Source: Segetibacter koreensis DSM 18137 (GTDB lineage Bacteria > Bacteroidota > Bacteroidia > Chitinophagales > Chitinophagaceae). From it: a stretch of DNA of 64,000 nt. The notes beneath the pieces were generated by a model. It made no database searches, was not told the origin of the DNA, and saw only the letters and a program-made list of their open reading frames with translations. Where the stretch lies: the NCBI RefSeq assembly GCF_000374045.1, contig NZ_KB893321.1, positions 76,466 through 140,465 of the forward strand. The letters are read 5' to 3'. Positions 8,191 through 16,238 of this stretch are shown here, in pieces; within the stretch, counting starts at the first letter, position 1, and every line of letters starts with the position of its first letter. The translations under genes and the position numbers were made by a program.

Positions 8191-9429
8191 TTATTGTGCT
8201 TTTAATGCTGTTACAACCTGCAATCTCGACATTCGCCATGCGGGGTAAACACCGGAAAGCAGACCGAAAACAACACAGGCAACAAGACTAAAAAACAATA
8301 CGGTAAGGTTGACGGTAAGATGCATGTTAGCAATAAGGTTGCTGTTGTTAAGTACCTGTAAAATGAGAAATGAAAGGGCAATACCTATAATGCAGCCAAA
8401 AAAAGTAAGGATAATATTTTCAACTATAAACTGCCCAACTAAAGTCATTCCCGAGGCACCAAATGCTTTTCGAACGCCGATTTCTGAAGACCTCTCCATT
8501 ATTCTGCTGATATTGATATTTATTAAATTAAGCGTTGGCAGTAGCATAAAAAGGAGCACGAAAATGCTACCAATAAAAATGAGTTTGCTAATTCCGCCAT
8601 TCCGAGAATCGCCTAATGGTGTAGCTCTTAAAAAGCTTCCAAGATATGGGTCAGCACCACTTACAAAGACATCAAAACCGCCATCGGGCTTTATTTTAGA
8701 AACAACGCTTGCATATTCGGCTTTTATTTTTGGCAAATCTTCTTTTGAGTTTCCCAGTAAGATAGCAGTATAATTGCCCATTAATGATTTGTGTTTGTAA
8801 TCAGTTTTTGAAACGGTATAAGGCACATATAAATCAGCATAAGAGACAAACATGGTGGCGGGCACACTTTTTACCACACCGGCTACACGATATTGCACGT
8901 TATCAGCTTCAATGTATTTGCCTACCACGTTTGGCACATCTCCAAAATAATTTTTCTTGGTATCTTCAGAAATGACTGCAATCCGTTCTCCATTATTAAT
9001 TTGTTGCAAAGTGTAAGGTTTGCCTTCAATGAATTTGTATTCCATCACATCCCAATAAGCATCGTTGGTATACTTTAGATTGATCACCAGTTTCTTATTG
9101 TTAATATAAGTATTGGTAGGCGAAAAAAGAGATGAAATGGCAACTTTGGCCGGGGTTTTTAAAGTGCGGACATAATGGTCGAGATAATAAAAACTGGCAG
9201 GACCATTTTGCTGGCTAAAATATTTTACATTCTTTTGTTGAAGTGTGGTAATGTATAATGAACGTTCCCTGTTAACTTCGGGGTAATTGGCACCTGTAAT
9301 ATTATCGACAAACGCAGTCATAACAATTAAAATGGTAAGCGTAAAGCTTATACCAAACAAACTGATGAAGGTGAAGAACTTTCTTCGCTTCAATACAGCG
9401 ATTGCTATTTTAAAATAATTTTTAAGCAT
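8191..9429 (-). CDS. ABC transporter permease, MacB/FtsX type (first of two)
   Basis: Same architecture as its downstream neighbour: an N-terminal helix (about residues 17-40), a periplasmic domain, then the FtsX helices with RIMERSSEIGVRKAFGASG. It is 412 residues long. The two permeases are distinct in sequence, which fits a heterodimer rather than a recent duplication. The gene is followed at 24 bp by the second permease and is separated from the ATPase gene by 193 bp. That gap contains a large imperfect hairpin and one copy of a 30-bp repeat (see 9465-9532). Confidence 0.9.
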   Translation of the reverse strand: MLKNYFKIAIAVLKRRKFFTFISLFGISFTLTILIVMTAFVDNITGANYPEVNRERSLYITTLQQKNVKYFSQQNGPASFYYLDHYVRTLKTPAKVAISSLFSPTNTYINNKKLVINLKYTNDAYWDVMEYKFIEGKPYTLQQINNGERIAVISEDTKKNYFGDVPNVVGKYIEADNVQYRVAGVVKSVPATMFVSYADLYVPYTVSKTDYKHKSLMGNYTAILLGNSKEDLPKIKAEYASVVSKIKPDGGFDVFVSGADPYLGSFLRATPLGDSRNGGISKLIFIGSIFVLLFMLLPTLNLININISRIMERSSEIGVRKAFGASGMTLVGQFIVENIILTFFGCIIGIALSFLILQVLNNSNLIANMHLTVNLTVLFFSLVACVVFGLLSGVYPAWRMSRLQVVTALKAQ

Positions 9430-9464
9430 TGTTTTTAAGTTATAAGTTCTAGTTTTTAAATTGC

Positions 9465-9532
9465 GAGTGAGTTGATTTTGGATGCTGACATTTGTTCTTT
9501 GCTCAGCATCGTTGTGTCACTCACTTGTACAG
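9465..9532. repeat. Large imperfect hairpin carrying a 30-bp dispersed repeat (copy A)
   Basis: The left arm GAGTGA-N10-GATGCTGA (9465-9488) pairs with the right arm TCAGCATC-N6-TCACTC (9503-9522) around a 14-nt loop. Bases 9503-9532 recur in inverted orientation at 24366-24395 with 26 of 30 positions identical. It lies inside the efflux operon, between the ATPase and first permease genes, and could tune the relative expression of the two. Confidence 0.6.
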
Positions 9533-9622
9533 AAGATTTTGTTGCGACGGTTGCAAGGGAATAGCACATTCCTCTTAATATAGCGATAATATTTGCCGTT
9601 CCTTCAAACAATAACAATGGTT

Positions 9623-10354
9623 CTATTGCACTTGTGTTCCATCGAATAGTCTCACTAACCGGTGTGTTTTACGAGCCATATTTTCATCGTGTGTAACCAT
9701 TACTATGGTCGTTCCATCTCTTTCGTTTAATTGAAGCAGTATGTCCATGATTTCGCTCCCCATTGCACTGTCCAGGTTGCCTGTCGGCTCGTCTGCAAGT
9801 ATAATTTCGGGTTGACCCACAATTGCTCTTGCAATAGCTACACGCTGCTTTTGTCCACCTGATAATTGTGTTGGAAAGTGTTTCATACGGTTGCTTAATC
9901 CAACTTTTTCCAATGCTTCTATTGACAGTTGTCTTCTTTCTTTAGCTGATGAGTTCCTATACAGTAAGGGTAGCTCAACATTATCCAAAACCTGTAAATC
10001 GTTTATCAAATGATAGCTTTGAAAGATGAAACCCAGCTTGCGGTTTCTGAAAGCAGCAAGTTTTTTATCATTAAGTTGTGTTGTATCGTGTTTATCTATT
10101 GAAACTTCGCCCCTGGTAGGAGCATCGAGTAATCCCATTATATTAAGTAAAGTACTTTTGCCGCAACCGGAAGGCCCCATGATTGACAGGAATTCACCCT
10201 TATTTATATTTAATGAAATATTATTTAAAGCGAGGGTTTCAACTGTATCTGTTCGATATACTTTCTCTATATTTTTTAAGCTGATCATTACATTTTGATG
10301 ATTGATGATGTGGCTATTTTGTAAAACATTTTCTGAAGTTTCTGCAGGTATCAT
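9623..10354 (-). CDS. ABC transporter ATP-binding protein, LolD/MacB type
   Basis: Cytoplasmic ATPase driving the two FtsX-type permeases. Walker A GPSGCGKST, signature LSGGQKQRVAIARAI and Walker B IILADEPTGNLDS are present, the last being characteristic of the LolD/MacB/FtsE class. The start is uncertain: the longest frame begins at 10402 inside the tolC gene. An ATG at 10354 (MIPAETSE) lies just past the tolC stop and is chosen here. Another at 10288 (MISLKNIEKVY) would start directly at the conserved domain. It is the third gene of the efflux operon. Confidence 0.9.
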   Translation of the reverse strand: MIPAETSENVLQNSHIINHQNVMISLKNIEKVYRTDTVETLALNNISLNINKGEFLSIMGPSGCGKSTLLNIMGLLDAPTRGEVSIDKHDTTQLNDKKLAAFRNRKLGFIFQSYHLINDLQVLDNVELPLLYRNSSAKERRQLSIEALEKVGLSNRMKHFPTQLSGGQKQRVAIARAIVGQPEIILADEPTGNLDSAMGSEIMDILLQLNERDGTTIVMVTHDENMARKTHRLVRLFDGTQVQ

Positions 10355-10370
10355 AAGCGTTGTTTTAATT

Positions 10371-11837
10371 TTAATTATAAATAATTTTTTGTTTTTTCTC
10401 AAAGTCGTAAAGACTTAAGTATCTAAGTTGGTAGTAAGCGCTCCAGAAGTCTCTAAGTCCCAGGACAAAGTCTCTTTTTGCCTGGTCATTCTCTTGAAAA
10501 GCAATACTAAGGTCTGTAATGCTTAAGTTCCCAAGCACATATCTTTCTTTTGCAATCTGGTATTTTTCTGACGCAATGCTGTCCGCTTTGGCATTCAGCA
10601 CTAGCTGTTCTTTCATCATTTGATACAGCGTAACCTGCGTGTATATTTCCTGCGTAAATGTTTGTTTATCCTGCTCAACAGCGTATTCTGTAAATTGCTT
10701 GTTTGCTTCTGCTGTTTTTAATCTCGATTTTGAACGTCCCCAGTCTAAAATGGGAATATCAAACTCCAACTGCACCAGTTGCTGACTTCTTGGCGCCTGG
10801 TACACTTTACTGATATTAGACGCGCTTTTAGAATAGCCTAATCTTGCCGTTAACGTTGCATTTATACCATTATCTCCCTTTGCTTTAGCCACGTCTCTTT
10901 TGGCTTCGGCAATACGGCGCATGAAGGCAATTGCATCTGAACGGTTTTCCAGGGCTTCTGATAAAATTTTCTCAGCATTTATATCCGTTGATCTTGTTTC
11001 TTTTGGTAATATCAACGATATTTTCTCAGTATTGGTAAGACCTGTATATGTTTTTAGATTTAGTGCAGATATTTCCATATCACGTTTTGCTATACCCACA
11101 GCTTTTTGCGATTTAAGTTGTTCCAGTTCCAGTTGCAAAATTTCATTTCTTGATACTTTACCGAGATCAAATTTTTCTTTTGCAATACGAAGAATATTTT
11201 TTGTGTTGTCATAATTTGTTTCAGCAATTTGTAAATTGACCTGTGCAAGCAGTAAATCGAAAAAGTAGCCGGTAGCCTTTATTGCAATTTGTTCCATTGA
11301 CTCGATATAAGCTTGTTTGCTTTCGTTGAATTTTAGAGGTTCGATCTTTTGATCCCATTTCAGTTGATTGAACCTTGCCAAAGGCTGGCTATAACCAATG
11401 CCATATGGAACTCCATTATACAATTTATACTTTCTGTCAAAGTCGTCATACCGTTGCAATTGCGTTGTTCCGAAAATCGTTCCGCCTGTTTGCGCTATGC
11501 TTTGACTCAACGCAAGATTTAAAGATGAATTGTTATATTTTACCGGTTGAAACTCTATAGTTCCATCTGGCTGTACAACTTCCTGGAAGGAGTTGATGTA
11601 AGCAGGTAACGTGCCGTTTAAAGATAATTGCGGCTGGTAATTGCTTTTGAAGGTGCGCCATTGCCAATATTTATTTTCTTTTAATGTAACAGCTTGCTTT
11701 GCTGCTATTGACTTGCCTTTAGCCATTTCAACTACCTGTTGCAGTGTCAGTCTTAAGGTATCATCTGTCGTTTGACATTCAACTTTTAGCCAAAAGAGCA
11801 GGAGCGTGGGTATTGTAATCAGCAGTTTTGGTTGCAT
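10371..11837 (-). CDS. TolC-family outer-membrane efflux protein
   Basis: Outer-membrane channel component of the efflux system. It begins with a signal peptide (about residues 1-22, hydrophobic core LLITIPTLLLFWL), then has two TolC repeat halves rich in long amphipathic helices, for example ALENRSDAIAFMRRIAEAKRDVAKAKGD and the C-terminal QKQTFTQEIYTQVTLY region. The length of 488 residues is normal. It follows the adaptor gene by 6 bp on the same strand. The substrate is unknown and the partner adaptor is the HlyD-type protein upstream. Confidence 0.92.
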   Translation of the reverse strand: MQPKLLITIPTLLLFWLKVECQTTDDTLRLTLQQVVEMAKGKSIAAKQAVTLKENKYWQWRTFKSNYQPQLSLNGTLPAYINSFQEVVQPDGTIEFQPVKYNNSSLNLALSQSIAQTGGTIFGTTQLQRYDDFDRKYKLYNGVPYGIGYSQPLARFNQLKWDQKIEPLKFNESKQAYIESMEQIAIKATGYFFDLLLAQVNLQIAETNYDNTKNILRIAKEKFDLGKVSRNEILQLELEQLKSQKAVGIAKRDMEISALNLKTYTGLTNTEKISLILPKETRSTDINAEKILSEALENRSDAIAFMRRIAEAKRDVAKAKGDNGINATLTARLGYSKSASNISKVYQAPRSQQLVQLEFDIPILDWGRSKSRLKTAEANKQFTEYAVEQDKQTFTQEIYTQVTLYQMMKEQLVLNAKADSIASEKYQIAKERYVLGNLSITDLSIAFQENDQAKRDFVLGLRDFWSAYYQLRYLSLYDFEKKQKIIYN

Positions 11838-11843
11838 TGCTCT

Positions 11844-13091
11844 TTAGTTATTAATAGTTATTTCTTGTGAATTTTTATAATCGCTCATATCCGATGTAAT
11901 GACTACATCTCCTGGTTTTACCTGGTCTTTTATCTCTACATAATCAAAGTTGCTTAAACCTATATTTGCTGTTCTTCGCTGCGCCTTACCGTTAGATACT
12001 ACAAAAATGTCCTGGACATTGCTTCCTTTAAATGCAGGTCCATTTGCCACCCGCATTGCATCGTTTTTGCTGCTTGTTACTACAAAAACATCTACTTTCA
12101 TGTTGGGCCGGTACAGTTTGCTATATCGTTCATCTAACTGCACATCAAATGAAACGATACCGTTTTGAATGGTAGGATGGATGTTGGTAACCTTACCCCT
12201 GACAGAAGAATCATTTATACGAATTATTGCGGGAAGACCAGTTCGAAGGTCATTTAGGTAACTATCAGAAATAGTCCCGGAAACTTTATAACTCCCAAGA
12301 TCAGCAATTCGTGCAAGTATTTCACCTTCCTGTACTGTTGCTCCAATGTTTTTATTTACCCAGGTAACTACGCCTGCACGATTTGCTATTATGTTAGCTT
12401 GTTGCAGTTTTCTTTGAAGTTCTGTAAGATCTGTTTGTTGTATTTGTGCAGCGATTTCAGATTCCCTGATATCCACTTTCATTGTCTGCTGCTTGCTCTT
12501 TATTTCGTTTTCAAGTTGTTTCTTTTCCAGCATTGCCACTTTTAAATCGAGCTCTGCCTGTTCAATTGCTTCTCTCGTGCCGCCGCCGGCTTTATATAAC
12601 CGCTTGGCATTGTCAACGGCAGCTTGCAAACTGTTTATCTTCAACTCTTTTATATTGTTGTTAGATTGTATGTCATAAAAGCTTTTGTTCAATTCCAGTT
12701 TTAGCTTTTGTATACTGTTCTTTTTGGCTTCCAATTGAAATTTTAGTTTTTCATATTCCATCTCTGTTGTTTGCTTGTCGAGAGATAAAATTGATTGTCC
12801 GGTTTTTACTGAACTTCCGGCATCCATTGCTACACTTTTTATGGAAGCATTTATGGGGCTTGTAATTACCTGCTCAAATTCCGGAAGTATTTCACCCGAA
12901 GCTGAAATGGTGTTTTCGATATTGCCAATTTCAACGACCGCTGTTGTTATGTTTTGTCTTTTTATCGTTGATGAAAAGGAAGCGCGTAGCATTAGAACCG
13001 AAGCAACCAGCACTACAATAATTACAAGAACAATTAAAGAGCTTTTTCTTTTCTTTTTTTTGATAACTTCCTGTGTAATGTTCTTATCCAT
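11844..13091 (-). CDS. HlyD/MacA-type periplasmic adaptor
   Basis: Membrane-fusion protein linking the ABC permeases to TolC. A lysine-rich cytoplasmic start (KKKKRKSS) precedes a single membrane helix (about residues 18-36). Then come a split biotinyl-lipoyl domain (ISASGEILPEFEQVI ... ANRAGVVTWVNKNIGATVQEGE), a long alpha-hairpin coiled coil (about residues 105-225), and beta-barrel and membrane-proximal domains. It is the first gene of the operon. The sigma-54 promoter at 13116-13131 would start transcription near 13105, only 14 nt before this ATG, which supports the start chosen. Confidence 0.92.
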   Translation of the reverse strand: MDKNITQEVIKKKKRKSSLIVLVIIVVLVASVLMLRASFSSTIKRQNITTAVVEIGNIENTISASGEILPEFEQVITSPINASIKSVAMDAGSSVKTGQSILSLDKQTTEMEYEKLKFQLEAKKNSIQKLKLELNKSFYDIQSNNNIKELKINSLQAAVDNAKRLYKAGGGTREAIEQAELDLKVAMLEKKQLENEIKSKQQTMKVDIRESEIAAQIQQTDLTELQRKLQQANIIANRAGVVTWVNKNIGATVQEGEILARIADLGSYKVSGTISDSYLNDLRTGLPAIIRINDSSVRGKVTNIHPTIQNGIVSFDVQLDERYSKLYRPNMKVDVFVVTSSKNDAMRVANGPAFKGSNVQDIFVVSNGKAQRRTANIGLSNFDYVEIKDQVKPGDVVITSDMSDYKNSQEITINN

Positions 13092-13115
13092 TTGTTCTTA
13101 TTTGGTATTATTAAT

Positions 13116-13131
13116 TCCAAGCGAGATGCCA
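13116..13131 (-). promoter_or_regulatory. Sigma-54 (-24/-12) promoter of the ABC efflux operon
   Basis: Read on the minus strand the sequence is TGGCATCTCGCTTGGA, matching the -24/-12 consensus TGGCACRNNNNTTGCW at the invariant -24 GG and the TTG of the -12 element. The final GC is GG instead. The same pattern is at 13949. The transcription start is predicted near 13105. Confidence 0.78.
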
Positions 13132-13182
13132 AACGTAAGTAATTGAATGACATCCAATTAGGTGAAATTTGATTTTAAAAAG

Positions 13183-13198
13183 TGTTCGATTTCGGACA
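13183..13198. promoter_or_regulatory. Enhancer palindrome (UAS) for the sigma-54 regulator, copy 1
   Basis: TGTTCG-ATTT-CGGACA on the plus strand, a palindrome with one mismatch, 51 bp upstream of the -24 element. A perfect version (TGTTCG-AAAA-CGAACA) lies 53 bp upstream of the second sigma-54 promoter. A position upstream of a -24/-12 promoter is typical of NtrC-family enhancer sites. Confidence 0.72.
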
Positions 13199-13356
13199 AG
13201 AAGTTTGAAAGCGGAAAATTTAATGGAATAGTTTTTAAGCCTGTATTTGGAAAACGATTTTTTATATCAAAAGAGATTGTAAATTAGTATTTACTGTTAC
13301 TGATTGTTGTACCACTTATAAATAAAATTTTACTTACATAAAATTCAAAACGTACC

Positions 13357-13632
13357 ATGGATAATATTCATATTCGTTGCCCTAAATGCAAATGGGAACC
13401 TGACGGACAACCTTATTGGCAATGCAGTTGTGGATGCGTTTGGGATACATTTAGCACCGGGGGACGGTGTCCTGATTGCGGTAAAGTTTGGGAGGAGACG
13501 CAATGTATTGCATATGCAGGGGGGTGTGATAAAACAAGTCCTCACCTTGATTGGTACGAGGGCCTGGATGATATTATTAATAAATTGAAGGAAGAAATTA
13601 AAGAACGTTGGCAAGTGAAGGAGTATGCCTGA
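13357..13632 (+). CDS. Cysteine-rich zinc-ribbon protein (91 aa), function unknown
   Basis: A short cytoplasmic protein with many cysteines in the first 55 residues: CPKC, CSCGC, CPDC and two single cysteines (TQC, GGC), enough for two zinc sites. The C-terminal third is a predicted amphipathic helix (LDDIINKLKEEIKERWQ). The cysteine spacing and the divergent position between two minus-strand units support it as a real gene, and the antisense frame 13345-13614 is taken as its shadow. No enzymatic motif is visible. A role as a protein- or nucleic-acid-binding ribbon is only a guess. The hairpin terminator at 13649-13680 follows 16 bp after the stop. Confidence 0.82.
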   Translation: MDNIHIRCPKCKWEPDGQPYWQCSCGCVWDTFSTGGRCPDCGKVWEETQCIAYAGGCDKTSPHLDWYEGLDDIINKLKEEIKERWQVKEYA

Positions 13633-13648
13633 GTAAGATCTAAAAAGA

Positions 13649-13680
13649 AGAGGTTATCTCAAATCTCTGAGATAACCTCT
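13649..13680. terminator. Bidirectional terminator between zinc-ribbon gene and 61-aa peptide gene
   Basis: A perfect 12-bp stem, AGAGGTTATCTC (13649-13660) / GAGATAACCTCT (13669-13680), with an 8-nt loop. It is followed by TCTTTTTAG on the minus strand and GTTTATT on the plus strand, so it works best for the minus-strand peptide gene. Confidence 0.85.
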
Positions 13681-13734
13681 GTTTATTAGTATCCCTGTTG
13701 TTACAGGTACGTTATTTTAAATTCCTTGAAGGCT

Positions 13735-13920
13735 TTATAAGTTTATTGCTGTAAAAATTAAATCAGTTTTAATTAGTTCATCATGTGCCTTGAAAGAAGG
13801 GTAGGAGGCAACGGACTGATGCAGATAAATAATTATCATTGCCGCAACGAAAAGGCAAATAAATATGAGCAGTCTCTTAAAAAGAATTTGTGCTATATTT
13901 TCTGGAATTACCTGGTACAT
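13735..13920 (-). CDS. Small membrane peptide (61 aa) behind a sigma-54 promoter, function unknown
   Basis: I do not recognise this family. The chain has a short polar start (MYQVIPENIAQ), one strong membrane helix (about residues 15-35, KRLLIFICLFVAAMIIIYL), and a 25-residue polar tail. Evidence that it is a gene: a sigma-54 promoter (13949-13964) with predicted start near 13938, an enhancer palindrome 53 bp further upstream, and a strong terminator (13649-13680) after the stop. The same promoter and palindrome control the ABC efflux operon, so it is probably co-induced with the pump. A role as a small accessory or feedback protein of the pump or the histidine kinase is plausible inference. 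Confidence 0.68.
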   Translation of the reverse strand: MYQVIPENIAQILFKRLLIFICLFVAAMIIIYLHQSVASYPSFKAHDELIKTDLIFTAINL

Positions 13921-13948
13921 AAAGATTAATTTTTTCTACATGTATAAT

Positions 13949-13964
13949 TCCAATCGAAATGCCA
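13949..13964 (-). promoter_or_regulatory. Sigma-54 (-24/-12) promoter of the 61-aa peptide gene
   Basis: On the minus strand TGGCATTTCGATTGGA, identical to the efflux promoter (13116-13131) at 14 of 16 positions. The predicted start near 13938 gives an 18-nt leader. Confidence 0.78.
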
Positions 13965-14017
13965 AAGTATAATGTACTGACTACTAATAAGTTGTGTCTG
14001 TTTTGATGAAGTAAAAG

Positions 14018-14033
14018 TGTTCGAAAACGAACA
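14018..14033. promoter_or_regulatory. Enhancer palindrome (UAS) for the sigma-54 regulator, copy 2
   Basis: The perfect palindrome TGTTCG-AAAA-CGAACA lies 53 bp upstream of the -24 element at 13949-13964. It is the best visible candidate for the binding site of the NtrC-type regulator encoded at 5372-6745. Confidence 0.75.
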
Positions 14034-14141
14034 GTGTGTTTTAAATTTGATACAGAACGGGGAGGGGGATAAAAGAATGTAAACTGAAATTAAAGAAAAT
14101 TAAAAATTAAAAAAGTTCTTGCTCAAATTTTAATTCCACGG

Positions 14142-14909
14142 TTAATGCCCTGCATAATAATCATAACCTCTTTCAGCCCAATAATCAGCAGGTTTATTAT
14201 TACTGAAAAACATAGTGCCGATACGTTTTAGATGTTTGATACCATATTTGACAGGTATAATCAGGCGAAGAGGAAAACCCTGGTTAACAGGCAAAGGTTT
14301 CCCATTCATTTCATAACACAACAGGGTTTGTGGGTGCAGAGCGCTTGGCATGTCTATTCCTACATAATAACCTTTGTCCGGTGTTACTAAACCTAGGTAA
14401 TTCATTTTTGATTGCTTGTCGAGATGATAATGTTCCATAAAAGTTTTTAAAGGAACGCCACCCCAATGTGTAACCTGGTCCCAACCTTCTATGCATTTAA
14501 AATCAAAAACAATATCTTTTTTTGGTAATTGTTTAATATCGTTTAACGTTAGTTGCAAAGTGTCTCCTGCAGCTCTCACAACTTTCAGGCGCCAGCTTGC
14601 TTCATTTACGCTATCTCTTAATCCGTCCATTCCGTTTACCCGTACACGTTTTACTGCCTGGCTTACAGGGTATTCTTTTACAAGATGATTGGCATTGAAA
14701 ATTCCCGAAAAAACTTTTTCATTAAAGTCAAGAGTCTTCCTTAATGGTTTTAAAGCGCCTGCTTCCTGTGGCTGCATATTTATCCATTTAAATGTACTCC
14801 AGCCAACTATCATTAGCGCACCAAATACCAAAAAAGCAATAAAAGTTTTTGCTACAAATCCTTTATTAGAAATGGACTCTTCGGGTAAAGAAGATGAAGA
14901 CCTACTCAT
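14142..14909 (-). CDS. Molybdopterin-dependent oxidoreductase, sulfite-oxidase fold (MsrP-like), membrane-anchored
   Basis: Predicted molybdenum enzyme of the sulfite oxidase/MsrP superfamily. The core holds the single molybdenum-ligand cysteine C139 in FDFKCIEGWDQVTHWGGVPL, followed by YVGIDMPSALHPQTLLCYEMNG and LPVNQGFPLRLIIPVKYG, typical of the family. The N-terminus has one hydrophobic helix (about residues 18-37) but no twin-arginine motif, which is unusual for an exported molybdoenzyme. The gene overlaps the upstream cytochrome gene by 8 bp, so the cytochrome is the probable electron donor. Context with three Msr genes suggests reduction of methionine sulfoxide in envelope proteins. Other S- or N-oxide substrates remain possible. 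Confidence 0.82.
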   Translation of the reverse strand: MSRSSSSLPEESISNKGFVAKTFIAFLVFGALMIVGWSTFKWINMQPQEAGALKPLRKTLDFNEKVFSGIFNANHLVKEYPVSQAVKRVRVNGMDGLRDSVNEASWRLKVVRAAGDTLQLTLNDIKQLPKKDIVFDFKCIEGWDQVTHWGGVPLKTFMEHYHLDKQSKMNYLGLVTPDKGYYVGIDMPSALHPQTLLCYEMNGKPLPVNQGFPLRLIIPVKYGIKHLKRIGTMFFSNNKPADYWAERGYDYYAGH

Positions 14910-15579
14910 GAGACGCTTTTTGTACTGTTGGTTTAATTATTTCAAAACCAGTGATCATTGCCTGAAAATTGTTCCAGCCAGTTTTTATAACCTGCACTAT
15001 ATGAATGAGAAAAAAGAGAACATAGCCGATAGTAAGTATAAAATGCTCTGCCCTTGCTGCTGCATACCCGCCGCAGAGCCATGCTATACGACTGAATTGA
15101 ACAGGTTTATATATAGCCAATCCGGTAAGTAATGAACCGATTCCCATGATGACAATAGCCGTGTAGGCAATTCGTTGCGCAGCGTTGTATTTCAGTTGTG
15201 GAGGAGTATATTTTGAAAGATGCAGATCATGAAGAAGAACCATCCAGGCTTCTCTGAATGATTTTTTATTTGGAAGCAAAAATCTCCATTGACCCGAAAA
15301 AATAGTAAATAAAATATAGAGCAACCCGTTAATTGCAAACAGCCACATAAAAGCAAAATGCCAGCTCATACCTTCAGCCAAATGATACGGAATATGCAGG
15401 GCTTTATAAAAATCTTCGGGAAAAAATTTAATTAAGGTTTTATTATTCCAACCAATCTTGTACACGTCATTGGCCCAGTAGATTAGTAAACCACTCCAGA
15501 TCATACAGGTCAAAACGGGGAAGTTGAACCAATGAAACCACCTGATCGCAAGCGGATGTTTATGAACAATTTTCTTCAT
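14902..15579 (-). CDS. Membrane b-type cytochrome, cytochrome b561/hydrogenase cytochrome-b class
   Basis: Four to five membrane helices with histidines placed as haem ligands: HPLAIRWFHWFNF near the N-terminus (H8, H16), HIPYHLAEGMSWHFAF in the middle, and RAEHFILTIGYVLFFLIHIVQV near the C-terminus. The pattern resembles the cytochrome-b subunits of NiFe hydrogenase, formate dehydrogenase and thiosulfate reductase rather than MsrQ. It probably passes quinol electrons to the downstream molybdoenzyme, whose gene it overlaps by 8 bp. It starts 39 bp after the lipoprotein MsrB gene. Confidence 0.85.
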   Translation of the reverse strand: MKKIVHKHPLAIRWFHWFNFPVLTCMIWSGLLIYWANDVYKIGWNNKTLIKFFPEDFYKALHIPYHLAEGMSWHFAFMWLFAINGLLYILFTIFSGQWRFLLPNKKSFREAWMVLLHDLHLSKYTPPQLKYNAAQRIAYTAIVIMGIGSLLTGLAIYKPVQFSRIAWLCGGYAAARAEHFILTIGYVLFFLIHIVQVIKTGWNNFQAMITGFEIIKPTVQKASHE

Positions 15580-15618
15580 AACTAAAACGTAAGCAATTGG
15601 TTTTGTAATAAATTATTT

Positions 15619-16086
15619 TCAATTCTTAACAAACTGCAGTGAAGCAGAGTTCATACAATATCTTAAACCCGTTGGTTTTGGCCCATCTTCAAACACATGT
15701 CCTAAATGGCTTCCGCACCGGCTGCAATGTACTTCCCGTCTTACCATTCCAAAAGCACGGTCGGTTTTTTCTTCTACAGCTTTATTGTTCGCGGGTTTGT
15801 AGAAACTGGGCCACCCAGTACCACTCTCAAATTTTGTATCGCTTGTAAATAATAGTTGGCTGCAGCCAATACATCTATAGACACCTTTTTCATGATTGTT
15901 GCAAAATGCATTATTAAAAGGCGGTTCAGTTCCTTCCTTACGCGTAACATAGTATTGCTCGTCAGTAAGTTGTTTTTTCCATTCTGCATCAGTTTTTGTT
16001 ACAGCAAATTTTTTAGCCTGTTCCTGAGCCTGTGAGCACGAAGCCATTACTATTGCAAGCAGGCAGGAATAAAAAACACTTTTCAT
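15619..16086 (-). CDS. msrB: Lipoprotein peptide-methionine (R)-S-oxide reductase MsrB
   Basis: Reduces the R form of methionine sulfoxide in proteins. The N-terminus is a lipoprotein signal ending in MASC with lipid cysteine C17, so the enzyme acts in the envelope. The MsrB domain shows both zinc CxxC pairs (CIGC and CSRC), the stretch [21 protein letters not shown], and the catalytic cysteine C144 in [11 protein letters not shown]. It lies between the cytosolic msrB-msrA pair and the cytochrome/molybdoenzyme pair on the same strand, with a 152-bp gap after msrA. An envelope MsrB next to an MsrP-like enzyme supports an oxidative-damage repair locus. Confidence 0.95.
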   Translation of the reverse strand: MKSVFYSCLLAIVMASCSQAQEQAKKFAVTKTDAEWKKQLTDEQYYVTRKEGTEPPFNNAFCNNHEKGVYRCIGCSQLLFTSDTKFESGTGWPSFYKPANNKAVEEKTDRAFGMVRREVHCSRCGSHLGHVFEDGPKPTGLRYCMNSASLQFVKN

Positions 16087-16238
16087 TGAAAGATAATTTA
16101 TTGCATTTACGCCGCATTTGCTTTGACAGATTTTTTAAACTTCGAAAGTTTGTATAATCAACTGTTAAATTACTTAATTTTTTCTAACATAGTAGAAGTC
16201 GTTTTGTTAAGCTTATTTAGGAACTTAATTGAGTATTA

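Noticed and set aside
13345-13614. 89-codon minus-strand frame over the zinc-ribbon gene
   Set aside because: Antisense to a protein with clear CxxC spacing, and it has no recognisable feature of its own.
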